Below, one piece after another: positions 26,799 to 37,584 of a stretch of 64,000 bases of DNA (position 1 is its first letter; each line of letters starts with the position of its first letter). A model generated the notes under the pieces. The model did not search any database. It saw nothing but the letters and a program-made list of their open reading frames with translations, and was not told the origin of the DNA. The stretch comes from Vibrio sp. CAU 1672 (GTDB lineage Bacteria; Pseudomonadota; Gammaproteobacteria; Enterobacterales; Vibrionaceae). The DNA lies in NCBI RefSeq assembly GCF_029223195.1, contig NZ_JARHUF010000004.1, forward strand, positions 62,001 to 126,000, in the 5' to 3' direction. The position numbers were made by a program, and so were the translations under genes.

Positions 26799-27734
26799 AT
26801 GAAAGTAGCCGTTATTGGTGCCGCTGGTGGCATCGGTCAAGCCCTGGCCCTTCTACTTAAGAACCGTCTTCCCGCTGGTTCTGATTTAGCCCTTTACGAT
26901 ATTGCTCCAGTAACTCCGGGTGTGGCAGCGGATCTCAGTCATATCCCTACCCCTGTTTCGATCAAAGGCTATGCCGGTGAAGATCCAACCCCAGCCCTAG
27001 ATGGCGCTGATGTGGTGCTGATTTCTGCCGGTGTGGCGCGTAAGCCAGGTATGGATCGTGCGGATCTGTTTAATGTGAACGCTGGCATCGTCAAGTCATT
27101 GGCTGAGAAGATCGCGGTCGTTTGCCCTAACGCTTGCATTGGTATCATCACCAACCCGGTTAACACAACGGTTCCGATTGCAGCAGAAGTGCTGAAAAAG
27201 GCCGGTGTTTACGATAAACGTAAGCTGTTTGGTGTAACGACACTTGATGTGATTCGCTCTGAAACGTTTGTCGCGCAGCTGAAAGATAAAGATCCAGGCG
27301 ATATCCGTGTTCCGGTTATTGGTGGTCATTCTGGTGTGACTATTCTTCCATTGCTATCTCAGGTTGAAGGAGTGGAGTTCAGCGCGGAAGAGGTGGAAGC
27401 ACTGACTAAACGTATCCAAAACGCGGGTACAGAGGTTGTGGAAGCCAAAGCTGGCGGTGGTAGTGCGACACTTTCGATGGGCCAGGCCGCATGCCGTTTT
27501 GGTCTGGCGTTGGTCAAAGCACTGCAGGGCGAAGAAGCGGTAATTGAGTGCGCGTACGTGGAAGGCGACGGTGCCCATGCGCCATTCTTTGCCCAGCCGG
27601 TCAAACTGGGTAAAAACGGTGTTGAGGAAGTGTTGAGCTACGGTGCCTTGAGTGCCTATGAGCAAGCGGCCCTGGATGGCATGCTGGACACATTGAACAG
27701 CGATATCAGCATCGGGATTGAGTTCGCAAGCTAA
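26799..27734 (+). CDS. mdh: malate dehydrogenase
   Basis: NAD-dependent interconversion of malate and oxaloacetate in the TCA cycle. The 311-residue protein has the Rossmann motif [12 protein letters not shown], the substrate-binding segment with [15 protein letters not shown], the NPVNTT segment and the catalytic-His [14 protein letters not shown] sits 6 bases before ATG. It is monocistronic: an intrinsic terminator follows 25 bases after the stop. Confidence 0.97.
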   Translation: MKVAVIGAAGGIGQALALLLKNRLPAGSDLALYDIAPVTPGVAADLSHIPTPVSIKGYAGEDPTPALDGADVVLISAGVARKPGMDRADLFNVNAGIVKSLAEKIAVVCPNACIGIITNPVNTTVPIAAEVLKKAGVYDKRKLFGVTTLDVIRSETFVAQLKDKDPGDIRVPVIGGHSGVTILPLLSQVEGVEFSAEEVEALTKRIQNAGTEVVEAKAGGGSATLSMGQAACRFGLALVKALQGEEAVIECAYVEGDGAHAPFFAQPVKLGKNGVEEVLSYGALSAYEQAALDGMLDTLNSDISIGIEFAS

Positions 27735-27758
27735 GCCCTGCGCGATATTTTGTGTTGC

Positions 27759-27787
27759 TGAAAGTCGATCTTTGGATCGGCTTTTTT
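27759..27787 (+). terminator. intrinsic terminator of mdh
   Basis: AAGTCGATC/GATCGGCTT stem with a 4-base TTTG loop, followed by a T-run. Confidence 0.85.
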
Positions 27788-27850
27788 GATCCTTTCTGCT
27801 CTCGCTGCGTAAGAAAAAGAGCATTTGTCAACGCGTCGAGGTAAAAGATC

Positions 27851-28042
27851 ATGGAAGCAAGTCGGATCCGCAAAGGGATGATGGTCGAGTGCCAGCAGGG
27901 AGTGGGCAAGATACTGGTCGTGGATCGCGAAGCTGAAACGGTATTGCTGATCAAGCAAGGATCGGACGAACAGTTAGCGCTCAGTTTTGACGAAATAGAA
28001 GACAACCCACAATTACATGGCGGCAGCGAGCACTACTACTAA
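27851..28042 (+). CDS. 63-residue small protein of unknown function
   Basis: A short ORF with GAGG about 10 bases before ATG. The product (MEASRIRKGMMVECQQGVGKIL...) looks like a small SH3-like or KOW/Tudor-like beta-barrel in its first 45 residues: alternation of hydrophobic and charged residues with RKGMMVEC, GKILVVDREAETVLLI and LALSFDEIEDNP. It has no signal peptide or membrane helix and ends in SEHYY. It lies between the mdh terminator and a strong terminator of its own, so it is expressed as a separate short transcript. I do not recognise the family; the barrel idea is an inference from the pattern. Confidence 0.65.
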   Translation: MEASRIRKGMMVECQQGVGKILVVDREAETVLLIKQGSDEQLALSFDEIEDNPQLHGGSEHYY

Positions 28043-28045
28043 TCA

Positions 28046-28078
28046 AACCAGGAGGAGCGCAGCTATTCCTGGTTCTTT
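28046..28078. terminator. intrinsic terminator between small ORF and ispB
   Basis: AACCAGGA/TCCTGGTT stem with a 13-base loop, then CTTTTT. It terminates the 63-residue ORF; in reverse the A-run limits its use for ispB. Confidence 0.75.
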
Positions 28079-28088
28079 TTCCGCGCCG

Positions 28089-29060
28089 TTATTTGCTGCG
28101 TTTCACCGCCAGGTGAGCCAGCGTGACCAGGGCGTCTTTGTATTCTGAGGCTGGCAGAATGCTTAACTCGGCGATAGCCTTGTCAGCCTCGTCCAGCGCC
28201 TTCTGTTTGGTGTATTCAAGCGATCGGGTCTGTTGCATAATAGCGAGGATGTCGTCTAAATGCGCCATGCCATTGGCGTTCTCTATCGCACCCCGGATCA
28301 GTGCCGCATTGTCTGGGGAGGTGTTACGCATCGCATGCAGTAACGGTAGGGTCGGTTTGCCTTCAGCCAGATCATCACCGACATTTTTTCCCATTTCTTT
28401 GCCGTCAGCAGTGTAGTCCATCACATCATCGATAAGCTGGAAAGCCGTGCCCAGGTATTTGCCGTAATTCTGCAGGGCCAGTTCGACCTCCGGTGAGGCG
28501 TTGTTTAAGATTGCCCCGATTTGGGTGGCGGCCTCGAACAAGCGGGCGGTTTTGGAATAGATCACCTGCATGTAATTGTCTTCAGTGGTTTCGGGATCGT
28601 TGCAGTTCATCAGTTGCTGCACTTCACCTTCGGCGATGACATTAACGGCTTCGCTCATCAACTTAAGGATCTTCATTGAGTTGAGCTCGGTCATCATCTG
28701 GAAAGAGCGGGTGTAGATAAAATCCCCAACCAATACACTGGCTGCGTTACCAAATGCAGCATTGGCCGTGGCTTTGCCGCGTCGCATGTCTGATTCATCG
28801 ACGACATCGTCGTGCAGCAGCGTGGCGGTATGGATAAATTCAATAAAGGCGGCGGCCATGGTGTGGTCTTGCCCTTGGTACCCGAGAGCACGCGCAGACA
28901 AAATCGCGAGAATGGGCCGCAGACGCTTGCCTCCACCACTGACGATATAGAACCCCAGTTGGTTGATTAGAGAGACATCAGAATTGAGTTGGGCTTGAAT
29001 TGTTTCATTCACTTTTGCCATGTCATCGGCAGTAAGCGCTTGGATAGTTTTAAAATCCAT
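28089..29060 (-). CDS. ispB: octaprenyl diphosphate synthase IspB
   Basis: Extends farnesyl diphosphate with isopentenyl diphosphate to the C40 side chain of ubiquinone-8 and menaquinone. The 323-residue protein has both Asp-rich motifs, DDVVDESDMRRG and DDVMDYTADGKEMG, and the lysine-containing GGGKRLRP segment. I start at 29060 (MDFKTIQ...), with GGATA upstream; a longer ORF start at 29090 adds ten residues. It is divergent from rplU, an arrangement kept in most gammaproteobacteria. Confidence 0.95.
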   Translation of the reverse strand: MDFKTIQALTADDMAKVNETIQAQLNSDVSLINQLGFYIVSGGGKRLRPILAILSARALGYQGQDHTMAAAFIEFIHTATLLHDDVVDESDMRRGKATANAAFGNAASVLVGDFIYTRSFQMMTELNSMKILKLMSEAVNVIAEGEVQQLMNCNDPETTEDNYMQVIYSKTARLFEAATQIGAILNNASPEVELALQNYGKYLGTAFQLIDDVMDYTADGKEMGKNVGDDLAEGKPTLPLLHAMRNTSPDNAALIRGAIENANGMAHLDDILAIMQQTRSLEYTKQKALDEADKAIAELSILPASEYKDALVTLAHLAVKRSK

Positions 29061-29217
29061 CGTATATCCGGCTGAAGTTAGACCCTGCAAGGCTTATTGG
29101 TTTTATATAATTGTCGAATAATACACTAAAAAACGTTGATTAATACATCACTAAAGGGCATGATTGCCGCACTTTTATTTGGCGATTAGCTTTTCGCCAA
29201 TTATTTCAAAATATGGC

Positions 29218-29246
29218 TTGTATTAGGGGCATCTCTTCTGTAGAAT
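29218..29246 (+). promoter_or_regulatory. sigma-70 promoter of rplU-rpmA
   Basis: TTGTAT (29218-29223), a 17-base spacer, TAGAAT (29241-29246). Confidence 0.7.
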
Positions 29247-29272
29247 CTGCGCCCTATTGATGATTAGTTAAG

Positions 29273-29299
29273 CGCACACCCTATCGAAAAGGCTGTGCG
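29273..29299 (+). promoter_or_regulatory. stem-loop in the rplU leader
   Basis: CGCACA and TGTGCG form a 6-bp stem, with CCT/AGG above it across a C-C mismatch and a 7-base loop. It lies just before the rplU ribosome site and could be an L21-type leader element or simple mRNA stabiliser. Confidence 0.45.
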
Positions 29300-29317
29300 G
29301 AAAAAGCGGAGTAAAAT

Positions 29318-29629
29318 ATGTACGCTGTTTTCCAATCTGGTGGTAAACAACACCGTGTAAGCGAAGGTCAAACTCTTCGTTTAGAGAAATTAGACGTTGA
29401 AACTGGTGCAACTGTAGAATTTGATAAAGTTCTGCTTGTTGCTAACGGCGAAGACATCAAAGTTGGTGCTCCTCTTGTAGAGGGCGGCAAAGTTGTTGCT
29501 GAAGTTGTACAACACGGTCGTGGCGATAAAGTTAAAATCGTTAAGTTCCGTCGTCGTAAGCACTCTCGTAAGCAACAGGGTCACCGTCAGTGGTTCACTG
29601 AAGTGAAGATCACTGGTATCAACGCTTAA
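29318..29629 (+). CDS. rplU: 50S ribosomal protein L21
   Basis: A 103-residue ribosomal protein with the family signature [18 protein letters not shown] and the conserved C terminus [26 protein letters not shown]. It binds 23S rRNA domain I. First gene of the rplU-rpmA operon, with codon use biased to highly expressed genes. Confidence 0.98.
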
Positions 29630-29649
29630 TCTATTAGGAGAGTTTAACA

Positions 29650-29907
29650 ATGGCACACAAAAAAGCTGGTGGTTCTACTCGTAACGGCCGCGATTCAGAA
29701 AGCAAACGTCTAGGTGTTAAGCGTTTCGGTGGTGAATCTGTTCTTGCAGGTAACATCATCGTTCGTCAACGTGGTACTAAGTTCCACGCTGGTAACAACG
29801 TTGGCCTAGGTAAAGACCACACTCTATTCGCTCTAACTGACGGCAAAGTTAAGTTCGAGACGAAAGGTCCTAAGAACCGTAAATTCGTAAGCATCGAAGC
29901 TGAGTAA
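29650..29907 (+). CDS. rpmA: 50S ribosomal protein L27
   Basis: An 85-residue ribosomal protein whose N terminus ([21 protein letters not shown]) reaches the peptidyl transferase centre; conserved [29 protein letters not shown] follows. GGAG lies 7 bases before the ATG. It is 20 bases downstream of rplU and followed by a strong terminator. Confidence 0.98.
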   Translation: MAHKKAGGSTRNGRDSESKRLGVKRFGGESVLAGNIIVRQRGTKFHAGNNVGLGKDHTLFALTDGKVKFETKGPKNRKFVSIEAE

Positions 29908-29931
29908 TTTTACGATTCTAGCTGAATTCAA

Positions 29932-29957
29932 AAGCCCTGCCGATACGGCGGGGTTTT
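29932..29957 (+). terminator. intrinsic terminator of rpmA
   Basis: CCCTGCCG/CGGCGGGG stem with a 3-base loop and a T6 run. Confidence 0.85.
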
Positions 29958-30072
29958 TTATTTATATATATCAGGATGCTCAAGCCGATATTATGTGCTG
30001 CTTGTGCACAGACAGTCGACATATCGAAGTTTCTCGCCTGAGACCTTTAGGTGGTCGCTGGGAACTTAGATC

Positions 30073-30099
30073 TGTCATCTGCTAAAATGTAGCATGACA
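30073..30099. repeat. imperfect dyad upstream of obgE
   Basis: TGTCAT-ct-GCTA and TAGC-ATGACA flank the 5-base centre AAATG, 40 bases before the obgE ATG. TAAAAT within it could be a -10 hexamer, so a repressor or antiterminating hairpin is possible. Confidence 0.35.
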
Positions 30100-30136
30100 A
30101 TCTTGATTAAATCCACGCGCGAAGTAGTCGGAGTAA

Positions 30137-31312
<1,176 letters not shown>

Positions 31313-31334
31313 ATTGCTTGCCATCGCTTGTTGA

Positions 31335-31370
31335 CAAAAAAGCTGCAAAGTTACTTTGCAGCTTTTTTTG
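31335..31370 (+). terminator. intrinsic terminator of obgE
   Basis: AAAAAAGCTGCAAAG/CTTTGCAGCTTTTTTT, a perfect stem with a 3-base TTA loop and T7 run. Confidence 0.93.
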
Positions 31371-31451
31371 TTCAGAGCATTTGCACTTCATTCTTGCTCT
31401 GGCAAACTAACCGTACGATCAGATCATAATGGGTGAAAGGACTGCCAAAAA

Positions 31452-32507
31452 GTGGATTTAAACCGACGAATATCAGAAATCGATAGGCTGATATTTAAAT
31501 ATTATCGAGTGGTTCACGGCATCAGAATTGCCACCGCCTTCGTCATTACCCTTGCATTAACTTCTTACCTGCAGCTTCCTGAAAGCACCTGGATACTTAT
31601 AACATTAGTGGTAGTCATTGGCCCAATTTCGTATCTGGGTAATGTCTTACCTAGGGCCTGGCATCGCACGATGGGCACTATGCTGGGGGCGTTGTCCGGA
31701 GTGATAGCCATCTCGCTCGGCCAGTATGCGCTGGTGATGATGTATATCTGGTGCGGCTTGGTGATGTTCCTCAGTGCGTATTTTGCGATGGGGAAACGTC
31801 CATATGTCTGCTTGCTGATCGGAATCACGTTGGCGGTGACTACCGGTGCTGGCAATCACGATGTCGAAGTGGCACTTTGGCGTGGCCTGGATGTTACCGT
31901 GGGCTGTGCGCTAGCGGTACTGTTTTGTCTGATCTATCCCCAGCGGGCGTTTATTCACTGGCGAATGCGGTTAGGTCGTACATTACAGCATTTTGCGACA
32001 ATTTATCATATCTCTACCTCGCCCAATATTCTTGATAAGCCAGACATTGAACGCTATCAACCGAGGTTGATGAAAGAGATGAACACCCTGCGTACGCTTA
32101 TCTCACCATCAGTGAAAGAATCGAAAATAAGCGGCCACTTACTGGAAGCCATCCAGGTGCAGGTACGCAATACCTTGTACTCCATAGAGCTGCTGAATAG
32201 CTCTTACTGGAGTGATCGAAGCAGTCACCTCAATATGCTGTGGTCGAAGCCGTTGACCGAATGTCAGAAGACGATTGAGCAGGAGTTTTATGCGTTATCT
32301 AACCTGATGTTCACAGGAGCCCTGACTTCAGAGATGTCCGGACAGGACATCGAAACCAGCATGCAGGAGCTGAAGGCCAGTATGCCCAAGATCTCGGGTG
32401 AAGAGGCGAGTATTAACGGGTATCTTTGGCTTAATCTGAAGTTGATGGAAGATTTAATCAGTTTAAGGAAGTTATTGATATATTCATTAAACTTGTCACA
32501 CGAATAG
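31452..32507 (+). CDS. FUSC-family membrane protein (aromatic acid exporter-like)
   Basis: A 351-residue inner-membrane protein with the FUSC/aromatic-acid-exporter N-terminal layout: six close-packed helices in residues 25-165 with the family-like STWILITLVVVIGP and ISLGQYALV stretches, then a cytoplasmic helical part (about 170-350). Relatives export aromatic acids such as p-hydroxybenzoate (AaeB) or act on fusaric acid; this one is half the length of AaeB/YccS and the substrate is unknown. The start is GTG at 31452 with AAAGGA 10 bases upstream. Confidence 0.8.
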   Translation: MDLNRRISEIDRLIFKYYRVVHGIRIATAFVITLALTSYLQLPESTWILITLVVVIGPISYLGNVLPRAWHRTMGTMLGALSGVIAISLGQYALVMMYIWCGLVMFLSAYFAMGKRPYVCLLIGITLAVTTGAGNHDVEVALWRGLDVTVGCALAVLFCLIYPQRAFIHWRMRLGRTLQHFATIYHISTSPNILDKPDIERYQPRLMKEMNTLRTLISPSVKESKISGHLLEAIQVQVRNTLYSIELLNSSYWSDRSSHLNMLWSKPLTECQKTIEQEFYALSNLMFTGALTSEMSGQDIETSMQELKASMPKISGEEASINGYLWLNLKLMEDLISLRKLLIYSLNLSHE

Positions 32508-32619
32508 CTCTTCACAAGTTTGTTGTTTTTGGTCAACCTCTGTTCAGTTTTTGGTTCACCCTGATGATAGAATTCTATAAAATGACGTTCTTTCGTTTAT
32601 TTGATGATCAAGAACTGGA

Positions 32620-33390
32620 ATGGATTCTAAACAGAGGGCGATTTCTCGTCTGGTGGCTCAGGCTGGACAAATGTTGCTGGCACATGGCGCGGAAAGCGCT
32701 CTGGTTAGCAACATCATGCGCCGTATCGGGCTGGCTTGTGGTGTTTCGGATGTCGAAGTGGCGTTATCGGCCAATGCCCTGGTGGTGACCACTGTGATGG
32801 GCCACCATTGTGTGACGACTACCCGAAGCTGCGCAGACCGTGGCATCAACATGCGCGTGGTGACGCAAATTCAGCGCATCTGCATCATGATTGAGCACGG
32901 ACTGCTGGATCACGCAATGGCCCAGAAGAAGTTAAATGAGATCAGTCCGGAACGCTATAACCGCTGGTTGGTAGTGGGGATGATCGGTTTGTCCTGTGCT
33001 GCGTTTTCTCGTCTGGCCGGAGGCGACTGGGGAGTCTTCTGGATGACGTTTCTTGCCTCTGCTGGCGGCATGACGGTTCGTCAGGAAGTCGGTCACCGTC
33101 ATTTTAATCCGCTGCTTAACTTTGCCGCTACAGCATTTGTCACCACCCTGATCTCTGCGCAGGCGGTGATATATAACATCGGTAATTTGCCCACCGTGGT
33201 TATGGCGTCGTCCGTATTGATGTTGGTCCCGGGTTTCCCATTGATTAATTCAGTTGCTGATATGCTAAAAGGTCACATTAACATGGGTATTGCCCGTTTT
33301 GTGATGGCCAGTTTACTCACGCTGGCGACATGCCTGGGCATTGTCGCGGCGATGGGGGTGACAGGGATCTGGGGGTGGATGAGCTTATGA
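32620..33390 (+). CDS. yjjP: YjjP, ThrE-type exporter N-terminal subunit
   Basis: A 256-residue protein with a cytoplasmic N-terminal part (1-115; [24 protein letters not shown] and a family-specific [18 protein letters not shown]) and about five C-terminal helices. In the threonine/serine exporter ThrE both halves are fused; here, as in E. coli, they are separate YjjP and YjjB. In E. coli YjjPB was reported to export succinate. It overlaps yjjB by 4 bases. Confidence 0.9.
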   Translation: MDSKQRAISRLVAQAGQMLLAHGAESALVSNIMRRIGLACGVSDVEVALSANALVVTTVMGHHCVTTTRSCADRGINMRVVTQIQRICIMIEHGLLDHAMAQKKLNEISPERYNRWLVVGMIGLSCAAFSRLAGGDWGVFWMTFLASAGGMTVRQEVGHRHFNPLLNFAATAFVTTLISAQAVIYNIGNLPTVVMASSVLMLVPGFPLINSVADMLKGHINMGIARFVMASLLTLATCLGIVAAMGVTGIWGWMSL

Positions 33391-33860
33391 ACGTGATGGA
33401 TGTCTTAATCGGCCTGGCCAATGACATGTTTTTCGCCGCCATTCCAGCGGTGGGTTTTGCGATGGTGTTTAACGTACCACAAAGGGCGTTAGTCTATTGT
33501 GCGGTTGGTGGGGCAATCGGCCATGGTAGCCGTTATTTAATGATGCAGTTTGGTTTTCCTATTGAGTGGGCGACGTTTTTTGCGGCGACGCTGGTTGGCC
33601 TTATCGGGGTGCATTGGTCGCACCGATTGCTGGCTCACCCTAAAGTTTTTACGGTCGCGGCCCTGATCCCTATGGTGCCAGGTGTGTTTGCCTATAAAGC
33701 GATGATCGCGATGGTTGAAATCAACCATTTAGGCTATTCACATGAACTGCTTGCTACCTGTATGGAAAACTTTCTTAAGGCGATGTTTATTATTGCTGGT
33801 TTAGCCGTTGGCCTGGCGGTTCCGGGACTGTTATTCTATCGCCGCAAGCCCATAGTATAA
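33387..33860 (+). CDS. yjjB: YjjB, ThrE-type exporter C-terminal subunit
   Basis: A 157-residue, mostly hydrophobic membrane protein with about five helices and the family stretch [16 protein letters not shown]. It begins at the ATG overlapping the yjjP stop codon (ATGA), so translation is coupled and a heteromeric exporter is expected. Substrate as for yjjP. Confidence 0.9.
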   Translation: MNVMDVLIGLANDMFFAAIPAVGFAMVFNVPQRALVYCAVGGAIGHGSRYLMMQFGFPIEWATFFAATLVGLIGVHWSHRLLAHPKVFTVAALIPMVPGVFAYKAMIAMVEINHLGYSHELLATCMENFLKAMFIIAGLAVGLAVPGLLFYRRKPIV

Positions 33861-33869
33861 GGACCCAGC

Positions 33870-34349
33870 ATGATCATCAGTATGATTGCCGCGATGGCAG
33901 ACAACCGTATCATTGGCAAAAACAACCAAATGCCCTGGCATCTGCCGGCAGATTTTGCCTGGTTTAAGCGCTGCACCATGGGCAAACCGGTGGTGATGGG
34001 GCGTAAAACCTATCAATCGATTGGGCGTCCTCTGCCGGGGCGGGTGAATATCGTCATCAGTCGAGATGCATCACTCAGTATTGAGGGAGTGACTACCGTG
34101 ACTTCGATTGAACAGGCGCTCGAGGCTGCGGGTGATGCTGAGGAAGTGATGATCATTGGTGGCGGCGCCGTTTATGCGGCGTGTTTGCCAATGGCAGATC
34201 GGCTTTATATCACCGACATTGATGCTCAGGTTGAAGGTGACACCCAGTTCCCGGAGTGGGGCTGTGAGTTTAAACCAAGCTACTCGGAAACCTATCAGGC
34301 AGATGAGAAAAACGCTTACGCTATGCGTTTTATCATTTTAGAGAAGTAA
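33870..34349 (+). CDS. folA: dihydrofolate reductase
   Basis: NADPH-dependent reduction of dihydrofolate to tetrahydrofolate. The 159-residue length is that of E. coli FolA. Conserved segments: MPWHLPADFAWFK, MGRKTYQSIGRPLPGR, and VMIIGGGAVYAACLPMADRLYITDID. GGA lies upstream of the ATG; the gene follows yjjB by 9 bases. The target of trimethoprim; no resistance-type change is evident by eye. Confidence 0.97.
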   Translation: MIISMIAAMADNRIIGKNNQMPWHLPADFAWFKRCTMGKPVVMGRKTYQSIGRPLPGRVNIVISRDASLSIEGVTTVTSIEQALEAAGDAEEVMIIGGGAVYAACLPMADRLYITDIDAQVEGDTQFPEWGCEFKPSYSETYQADEKNAYAMRFIILEK

Positions 34350-34362
34350 CTGCCTGAGACAG

Positions 34363-34391
34363 AAAAAACACCGCATTAGCGGTGTTTTTTT
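34363..34391 (+). terminator. intrinsic terminator of folA
   Basis: AAAAAACACCGC/GCGGTGTTTTTTT with a 4-base ATTA loop. Confidence 0.93.
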
Positions 34392-34505
34392 GTTTTGTAG
34401 CGGGCCCAGGGAGGCCAGCAAGCTTCCGCTCCGTCAGTGCACGCATATTGGGTTGTGAATGTGCGCTTAAACCGGCTTCGCGTGACGGGCTGGGCCGTCT
34501 TACTG

Positions 34506-35312
34506 TTAACCCAGTGCGGGTTGTTCAAATAGCTGCTTGTCTTCCCAACGGAGCATGGTTAAGTTCCCGCCCCAGACACAACCGGTGTCGAGGCCGATAA
34601 CATTCTCGCCGTGATAGCCTTCCAATGCGGCCCAGTGGCCGAATAATACCGGTTTATGTAATGCGATCCGCTGTGGCAGCTCGAACCAGGGCAGTAGCTC
34701 ACTTTCTGCGACTTCGCTAGGCGGTAATTTGCAGTCCATATCCAGACGGCCATCCAGATGACAAAAGCGCATCCGGGTAAAAGCATTGATGGTATAGCGA
34801 TAACGCTCCAATTCGTTTAAGTCAGGCGTCCAGCGATCGGGGGTGTTGCAGTACATATTCTCGAGCAGCCACGGGAAGTTGCTACTTTGCAGAATGGCTT
34901 CCACTTCGCGTGCGCAGGTGCGTGCTGTGGCTAAATCCCATTCCGGGGAGATACCCGCATGGCTCATGACAAACTCATCATGCTCCGCGAACAGGGGTTG
35001 ATGACGCAACCAGTGCAGCAGTTCTTCTTTGTCCGGAGCGGCAAAGATAGCTGCGGTTTTATCTTTGTTTTTCAGTTTCTTAATGCCGATAGAAACGGCA
35101 AGCAGGTGCAGATCGTGGTTACCCAGCACCACACGGCCACTGTTTCCGAGCGACTTGGCAAAACGCAGCGTCTCGAGTGATTTGTTGCCGCGGGCGACCA
35201 GATCGCCGGCAAACCAGAGTTGATCGTGTTGGGGAGAAAACTGCGCAAGCTCAAGCAGGCATTGCAGTTCATCAAAACAGCCTTGAATATCACCAACAAT
35301 ATAGGTTGCCAC
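34506..35312 (-). CDS. apaH: diadenosine tetraphosphatase ApaH
   Basis: Symmetric hydrolase of Ap4A to two ADP, a PPP-family metallophosphatase; also removes Np4 caps from RNA in E. coli. The 268-residue protein has [21 protein letters not shown] and GNHDLHLLA metal-binding motifs and [11 protein letters not shown]. It starts with GTG at 35312 with GGAG 5 bases upstream. Last gene of lptD-surA-pdxA-rsmA-apaG-apaH. Confidence 0.95.
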   Translation of the reverse strand: MATYIVGDIQGCFDELQCLLELAQFSPQHDQLWFAGDLVARGNKSLETLRFAKSLGNSGRVVLGNHDLHLLAVSIGIKKLKNKDKTAAIFAAPDKEELLHWLRHQPLFAEHDEFVMSHAGISPEWDLATARTCAREVEAILQSSNFPWLLENMYCNTPDRWTPDLNELERYRYTINAFTRMRFCHLDGRLDMDCKLPPSEVAESELLPWFELPQRIALHKPVLFGHWAALEGYHGENVIGLDTGCVWGGNLTMLRWEDKQLFEQPALG

Positions 35313-35324
35313 AATATCTCCTGC

Positions 35325-35705
35325 TTAATTTAATACGTTTGGTACCGCGAGACGGAAAGGTTCTATCTCCACGGCAAAATCTTGGTTTTTCTCATCCAGC
35401 ATCAGGTAATGTCCCTGCATGACGCCTACCGGCGTTTCCAACGCAGTTCCGCTGCTGTAGGTGTATTCATCGTTGCTTTCGATAAAAGGCTGCTGGCCAA
35501 CCACACCCTCTCCTTCAACAGTCATCTGCTTGCCATTGGCATCGGTGATCAGCCAACGTCGACCGAGTAGCTGAACCGTCTGCTGACTGAGGTTTTTGAT
35601 GGTGATGGTGTAGGCAAACACGAAGCGCTTAAGATCAGGGTTCGATTGGTCAGCAATGTATTTGCTGTGGACTTGAATCTTGATGCAAGGTTGAATGACG
35701 TCCAT
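35325..35705 (-). CDS. apaG: ApaG domain protein (Co2+/Mg2+ efflux-associated)
   Basis: A 126-residue protein of the ApaG/CorD family with an Ig-like beta fold. Conserved stretches are [37 protein letters not shown] and [12 protein letters not shown]. Function is not firmly known. ATG at 35705 has AAGGAG 5 bases upstream; the GTG at 35711 is less likely. apaH starts 12 bases later. Confidence 0.93.
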   Translation of the reverse strand: MDVIQPCIKIQVHSKYIADQSNPDLKRFVFAYTITIKNLSQQTVQLLGRRWLITDANGKQMTVEGEGVVGQQPFIESNDEYTYSSGTALETPVGVMQGHYLMLDEKNQDFAVEIEPFRLAVPNVLN

Positions 35706-35779
35706 GTTCACTCCTTGGGAATGGCGTTACCACTATCATAAGCCAAACCGGCCAGGGTTTGGCTTATTCAGTTAAGCTA

Positions 35780-36586
35780 TTACTGGTGTTTGTCTGCCAG
35801 CCAGTTGGCCATTGCAACAAATTGTTCTAGCGTCAGGTTTTCAGGACGCATACTCGGGTTAATCCCCAGTGTTTCCAGCTCTTCTAAGCTTATTAGTGAT
35901 TTGTAGCAGTTACGCACGGTTTTGCGTCGTTGGTTGAAACCTTCACGGCAGACCCGGTCGAGCCACTGCAGATCTTTGGCCGGGTAAGGCAGCTCTTCGT
36001 ATGGCATCAGGCGTACCACGGCAGAGTCTACTTTTGGTGGCGGAACAAACGCGGTCGGCGGAACTTCCAATACCGGCACCACTTTACAATAGTATTGTGC
36101 CATAACCGTCAGGCGTCCATACGCTTTACTGCCGGGTCCTGCAGCCAGGCGGTTGACCACCTCTTTTTGCAGCATAAAGTGCATGTCTTGAATGTCTTTA
36201 TGAAATTCAAACAGGTGGAACATCAATGGGGTGGAGATGTTGTACGGTAAGTTACCAAAGATGCGTAGCTTGTTGTTTGGCTTCACCAGCTGGGCAAAGT
36301 CAAAGCGCATGGCATCACCTTCATGAATGGTCAGTTTGTCTGCCAGTTCCGGGTGGTTACGCAGGCGTTCTGCCAGATCGCGGTCGAGTTCGATCACGGT
36401 GAACTTGTCGACTTCGCGACCTACCGGCTCAGTAATCGCCCCCAGACCCGGGCCGATCTCGACCAGGTTTTGCCCTGGTTTTGGGTTGATGGCTGATACG
36501 ATGCCATCAATAATGTATGGATCGTTCAGGAAGTTTTGACCAAAACGTTTACGCGCTTTGTGCCCTAAATGGACATCATTTCTCAT
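35780..36586 (-). CDS. rsmA: 16S rRNA dimethyladenosine transferase RsmA (KsgA)
   Basis: Dimethylates two adjacent adenosines near the 3' end of 16S rRNA (helix 45) late in 30S assembly. The 268-residue protein has the SAM-binding motif [19 protein letters not shown] and the catalytic NLPYNIS motif. It overlaps pdxA by 4 bases, so translational coupling is likely. Loss of this gene gives kasugamycin resistance in other bacteria. Confidence 0.96.
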   Translation of the reverse strand: MRNDVHLGHKARKRFGQNFLNDPYIIDGIVSAINPKPGQNLVEIGPGLGAITEPVGREVDKFTVIELDRDLAERLRNHPELADKLTIHEGDAMRFDFAQLVKPNNKLRIFGNLPYNISTPLMFHLFEFHKDIQDMHFMLQKEVVNRLAAGPGSKAYGRLTVMAQYYCKVVPVLEVPPTAFVPPPKVDSAVVRLMPYEELPYPAKDLQWLDRVCREGFNQRRKTVRNCYKSLISLEELETLGINPSMRPENLTLEQFVAMANWLADKHQ

Positions 36587-37584
36587 TGTTTATTCTCTAC
36601 CAATTCTATCGCATGCGTGAGCGCTGTTCGGAAGCTCCCTGTATCCGCATTACCGGTCCCTGCCAGTTCTAATGCTGTGCCATGGTCTACAGAGGTCCTG
36701 ATAAAGGGTAGACCAAGCGTGATGTTGACTGAACGACCAAAGCCTTTGTATTTCAATACTGGCAATACTTGATCGTGATACATGCCGAGAACCGCATCCG
36801 CATCGTTTAAATACTTTTCATTGAAAATGGTGTCTGCCGGCAGTGGGCCGATCAGATTGATTCCTTTTTCTTGTCGAATTTTTTCCAGTGTCGGAGTGAT
36901 GGTTTCGATCTCTTCACGGCCTAAACAGCCATCTTCGCCCGCATGGGGGTTCAATCCGCAAACATAAATGTTGGGTTGTGAGATAGCAAATTTTTCCACC
37001 AGATCGCGGTGGAGAATATCGATGATTTTCTCCAGTCGCTCTGGCGTGACCGCTTTAGATACGTAGGCCAAAGGAATATGAGTGGTGACTAGAGCCACAC
37101 GCAGACCTTCGGTTGCCAGCATCATGACTACCAGAGGGGTGTTGGACTTCTCTGCAAAGAACTCGGTATGCCCACTGAATGCGACGCCTGCACGGTTTAT
37201 CACCCCTTTATGTACAGGGCCGGTGACAATAGCATCAAATTCGTCATTCATACAGCCTAAAGCGGCTCTTTCTAGTGTTTTTAATACGTAGTGGCCATTG
37301 GCTTCATCAAGCTGGCCCGGTACACACTCGGCGGATATCTCTACATGATCAACAATTAAGGTACCGGCTCGTTGTGCTTGCGGTGCCTGAGCAGGCTGGT
37401 AGTCTTGCAGTTCGACTTCAATGCCTAACTGCTTAGCACGTTGCTGCAGCATGTGCTTGTCGGCGCATACCACGATTTGATGCGCCCAGTCCTCCCTGGA
37501 GAGCGCTAATACCAGATCAGGGCCGATGCCCGCCGGTTCACCAGCGGTTACCACGATTCTGCGGATTGAATTAGTTGTCATCAT
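36583..37584 (-). CDS. pdxA: 4-hydroxythreonine-4-phosphate dehydrogenase PdxA
   Basis: NAD(P)-dependent oxidation in the DXP-dependent vitamin B6 pathway. The 333-residue protein has [24 protein letters not shown], the metal-binding [20 protein letters not shown] and [16 protein letters not shown]. It overlaps surA by 14 bases (37571-37584), a longer overlap than usual, with a possible second start at 37581. Order surA-pdxA-rsmA as in E. coli. Confidence 0.95.
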   Translation of the reverse strand: MMTTNSIRRIVVTAGEPAGIGPDLVLALSREDWAHQIVVCADKHMLQQRAKQLGIEVELQDYQPAQAPQAQRAGTLIVDHVEISAECVPGQLDEANGHYVLKTLERAALGCMNDEFDAIVTGPVHKGVINRAGVAFSGHTEFFAEKSNTPLVVMMLATEGLRVALVTTHIPLAYVSKAVTPERLEKIIDILHRDLVEKFAISQPNIYVCGLNPHAGEDGCLGREEIETITPTLEKIRQEKGINLIGPLPADTIFNEKYLNDADAVLGMYHDQVLPVLKYKGFGRSVNITLGLPFIRTSVDHGTALELAGTGNADTGSFRTALTHAIELVENKQ

